A program made the position numbers and the translations under genes. Below the pieces are notes generated by a model. The model saw only the letters and a program-made list of their open reading frames with translations. It was not told the origin of the DNA and did not search any database. 64,000 nucleotides of DNA from Microbacterium sp. SSM24 (GTDB taxonomy: Bacteria > Actinomycetota > Actinomycetes > Actinomycetales > Microbacteriaceae), in NCBI RefSeq assembly GCF_025989145.1, contig NZ_JAPDNQ010000002.1:434001-498000 (forward strand), read 5' to 3'. Numbering within the stretch: position 1 is the stretch's first letter; every line of letters begins with the position of its first letter. Shown piece by piece: positions 63,648-64,000 of this stretch.

Positions 63648-64000
63648 CAACCGCGCTCGGCGAGGCGGTGCGGGGCCGCGAGGTCGGTGACGTTGATGCC
63701 GACCATCGCCTCGCCGAGTCCTCGGGAGACCTCGGCGATCACCTTGGCGTCGTCGTAGAAGGTCGTCGCTTTCACGATGGCCGCGGCGCGCTCCGCCGGG
63801 TTGCCCGACTTGAAGATGCCCGACCCGACGAACACGCCGTCGGCACCCAGCTGCATCATCATCGCGGCGTCCGCAGGAGTGGCCACGCCACCGGCGACGA
63901 AGAGGACGACGGGGAGCTTGCCGGTCTCGGCGACCTCGGCGACGAGCTCGTACGGCGCCTGGAGCTCCTTGGCCGCGACGTACAGCTCGTCCTTCGTCAT
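63644..64000 (-). CDS. pdxS: Pyridoxal 5'-phosphate synthase lyase subunit (3' part only)
   Basis: The C-terminal 118 residues, cut by the window edge, so the true start is outside. [30 protein letters not shown] and [15 protein letters not shown] [12 protein letters not shown] are typical. It builds PLP from ribose 5-phosphate, glyceraldehyde 3-phosphate and ammonia. Confidence 0.97.
   Translation of the reverse strand: MTKDELYVAAKELQAPYELVAEVAETGKLPVVLFVAGGVATPADAAMMMQLGADGVFVGSGIFKSGNPAERAAAIVKATTFYDDAKVIAEVSRGLGEAMVGINVTDLAAPHRLAERGW

Overview
The window is about 70% G+C and looks like a chromosomal core region of a Microbacteriaceae actinobacterium, most likely Microbacterium. The evidence is gene order (gltBD-pyk, lgt-trpABC-HGxxPAAW, hisIFGE-rpe, rsmB-fmt-priA-metK-rpoZ-gmk-pyrF-carBA-pyrCBR, nusB-efp-aroQ, aroBKCE-mltG-ruvX-alaS, relA-secFD-yajC-ruvBAC-yebC-pdxTS), many GTG starts, GTGA/ATGA stop-start overlaps, an actinobacterial PriA without helicase motifs, and an actinobacterial IHF (mIHF) domain fused to guanylate kinase. 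No phage, plasmid, CRISPR array, restriction or recognised defence operon is present.

Layout. 1-2.1 kb: tRNA-Leu(CAA) facing a MinD/ParA-like ATPase, then a small SHOCT membrane protein. 2.1-3.0 kb: the only clearly accessory segment, 680 bp of unfamiliar sequence bracketed by a 115-bp direct repeat that duplicates the 3' end and terminator of pyk. 3-10.5 kb: pyk, gltD, gltB. 10.6-17.6 kb: lgt, trpA, trpB, trpC, HGxxPAAW protein, Trp-associated membrane protein, hisI, hisF, hisG, hisE; trpE is absent from its usual slot. 17.7-19.6 kb: rpe and glsA, divergent. 19.6-35 kb: rsmB, fmt, priA, metK, rpoZ, gmk, pyrF, then the pyrimidine operon pyrR-pyrB-pyrC-PH-like protein-carA-carB-pyrF-gmk with a PyrR-binding RNA leader. 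35-37.9 kb: a metallo-beta-lactamase/Rieske protein, nusB, efp. 37.9-48.1 kb: aroQ, a CLC channel, aroB, aroK, aroC, aroE, mltG, ruvX, alaS. 48.1-53.7 kb: small membrane protein, rpsD, a membrane protein, rarA, two + strand genes and an AbiEi-like protein. 53.7-64 kb: relA, secF, secD, yajC, ruvB, ruvA, ruvC, yebC, a DUF1697 protein, pdxT and the 3' part of pdxS.

Nearly everything is transcribed leftward (- strand). The operons supply glutamate, tryptophan, histidine, chorismate, pyrimidines, S-adenosylmethionine and pyridoxal phosphate, together with lipoprotein maturation, Sec export, Holliday-junction processing and the stringent response.

Main observations beyond the gene list: (1) the pyk 3'-end duplication with its unknown cargo; (2) a strongly over-represented DNA word GGATGCCG/CGGCATCC (39 copies found by eye) that appears to override normal codon choice; (3) missing trpE; (4) back-to-back leaderless-type promoters with overlapping -10 boxes for rpe and glsA, and the same geometry at rarA and ruvC; (5) -10 hexamers built into the stop codons of upstream genes; (6) the mIHF-Gmk fusion; (7) a DnaA-box match in the loop of a terminator-like hairpin. 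No wholly new multi-gene system was found; the pyk insertion is the best candidate for something undescribed.
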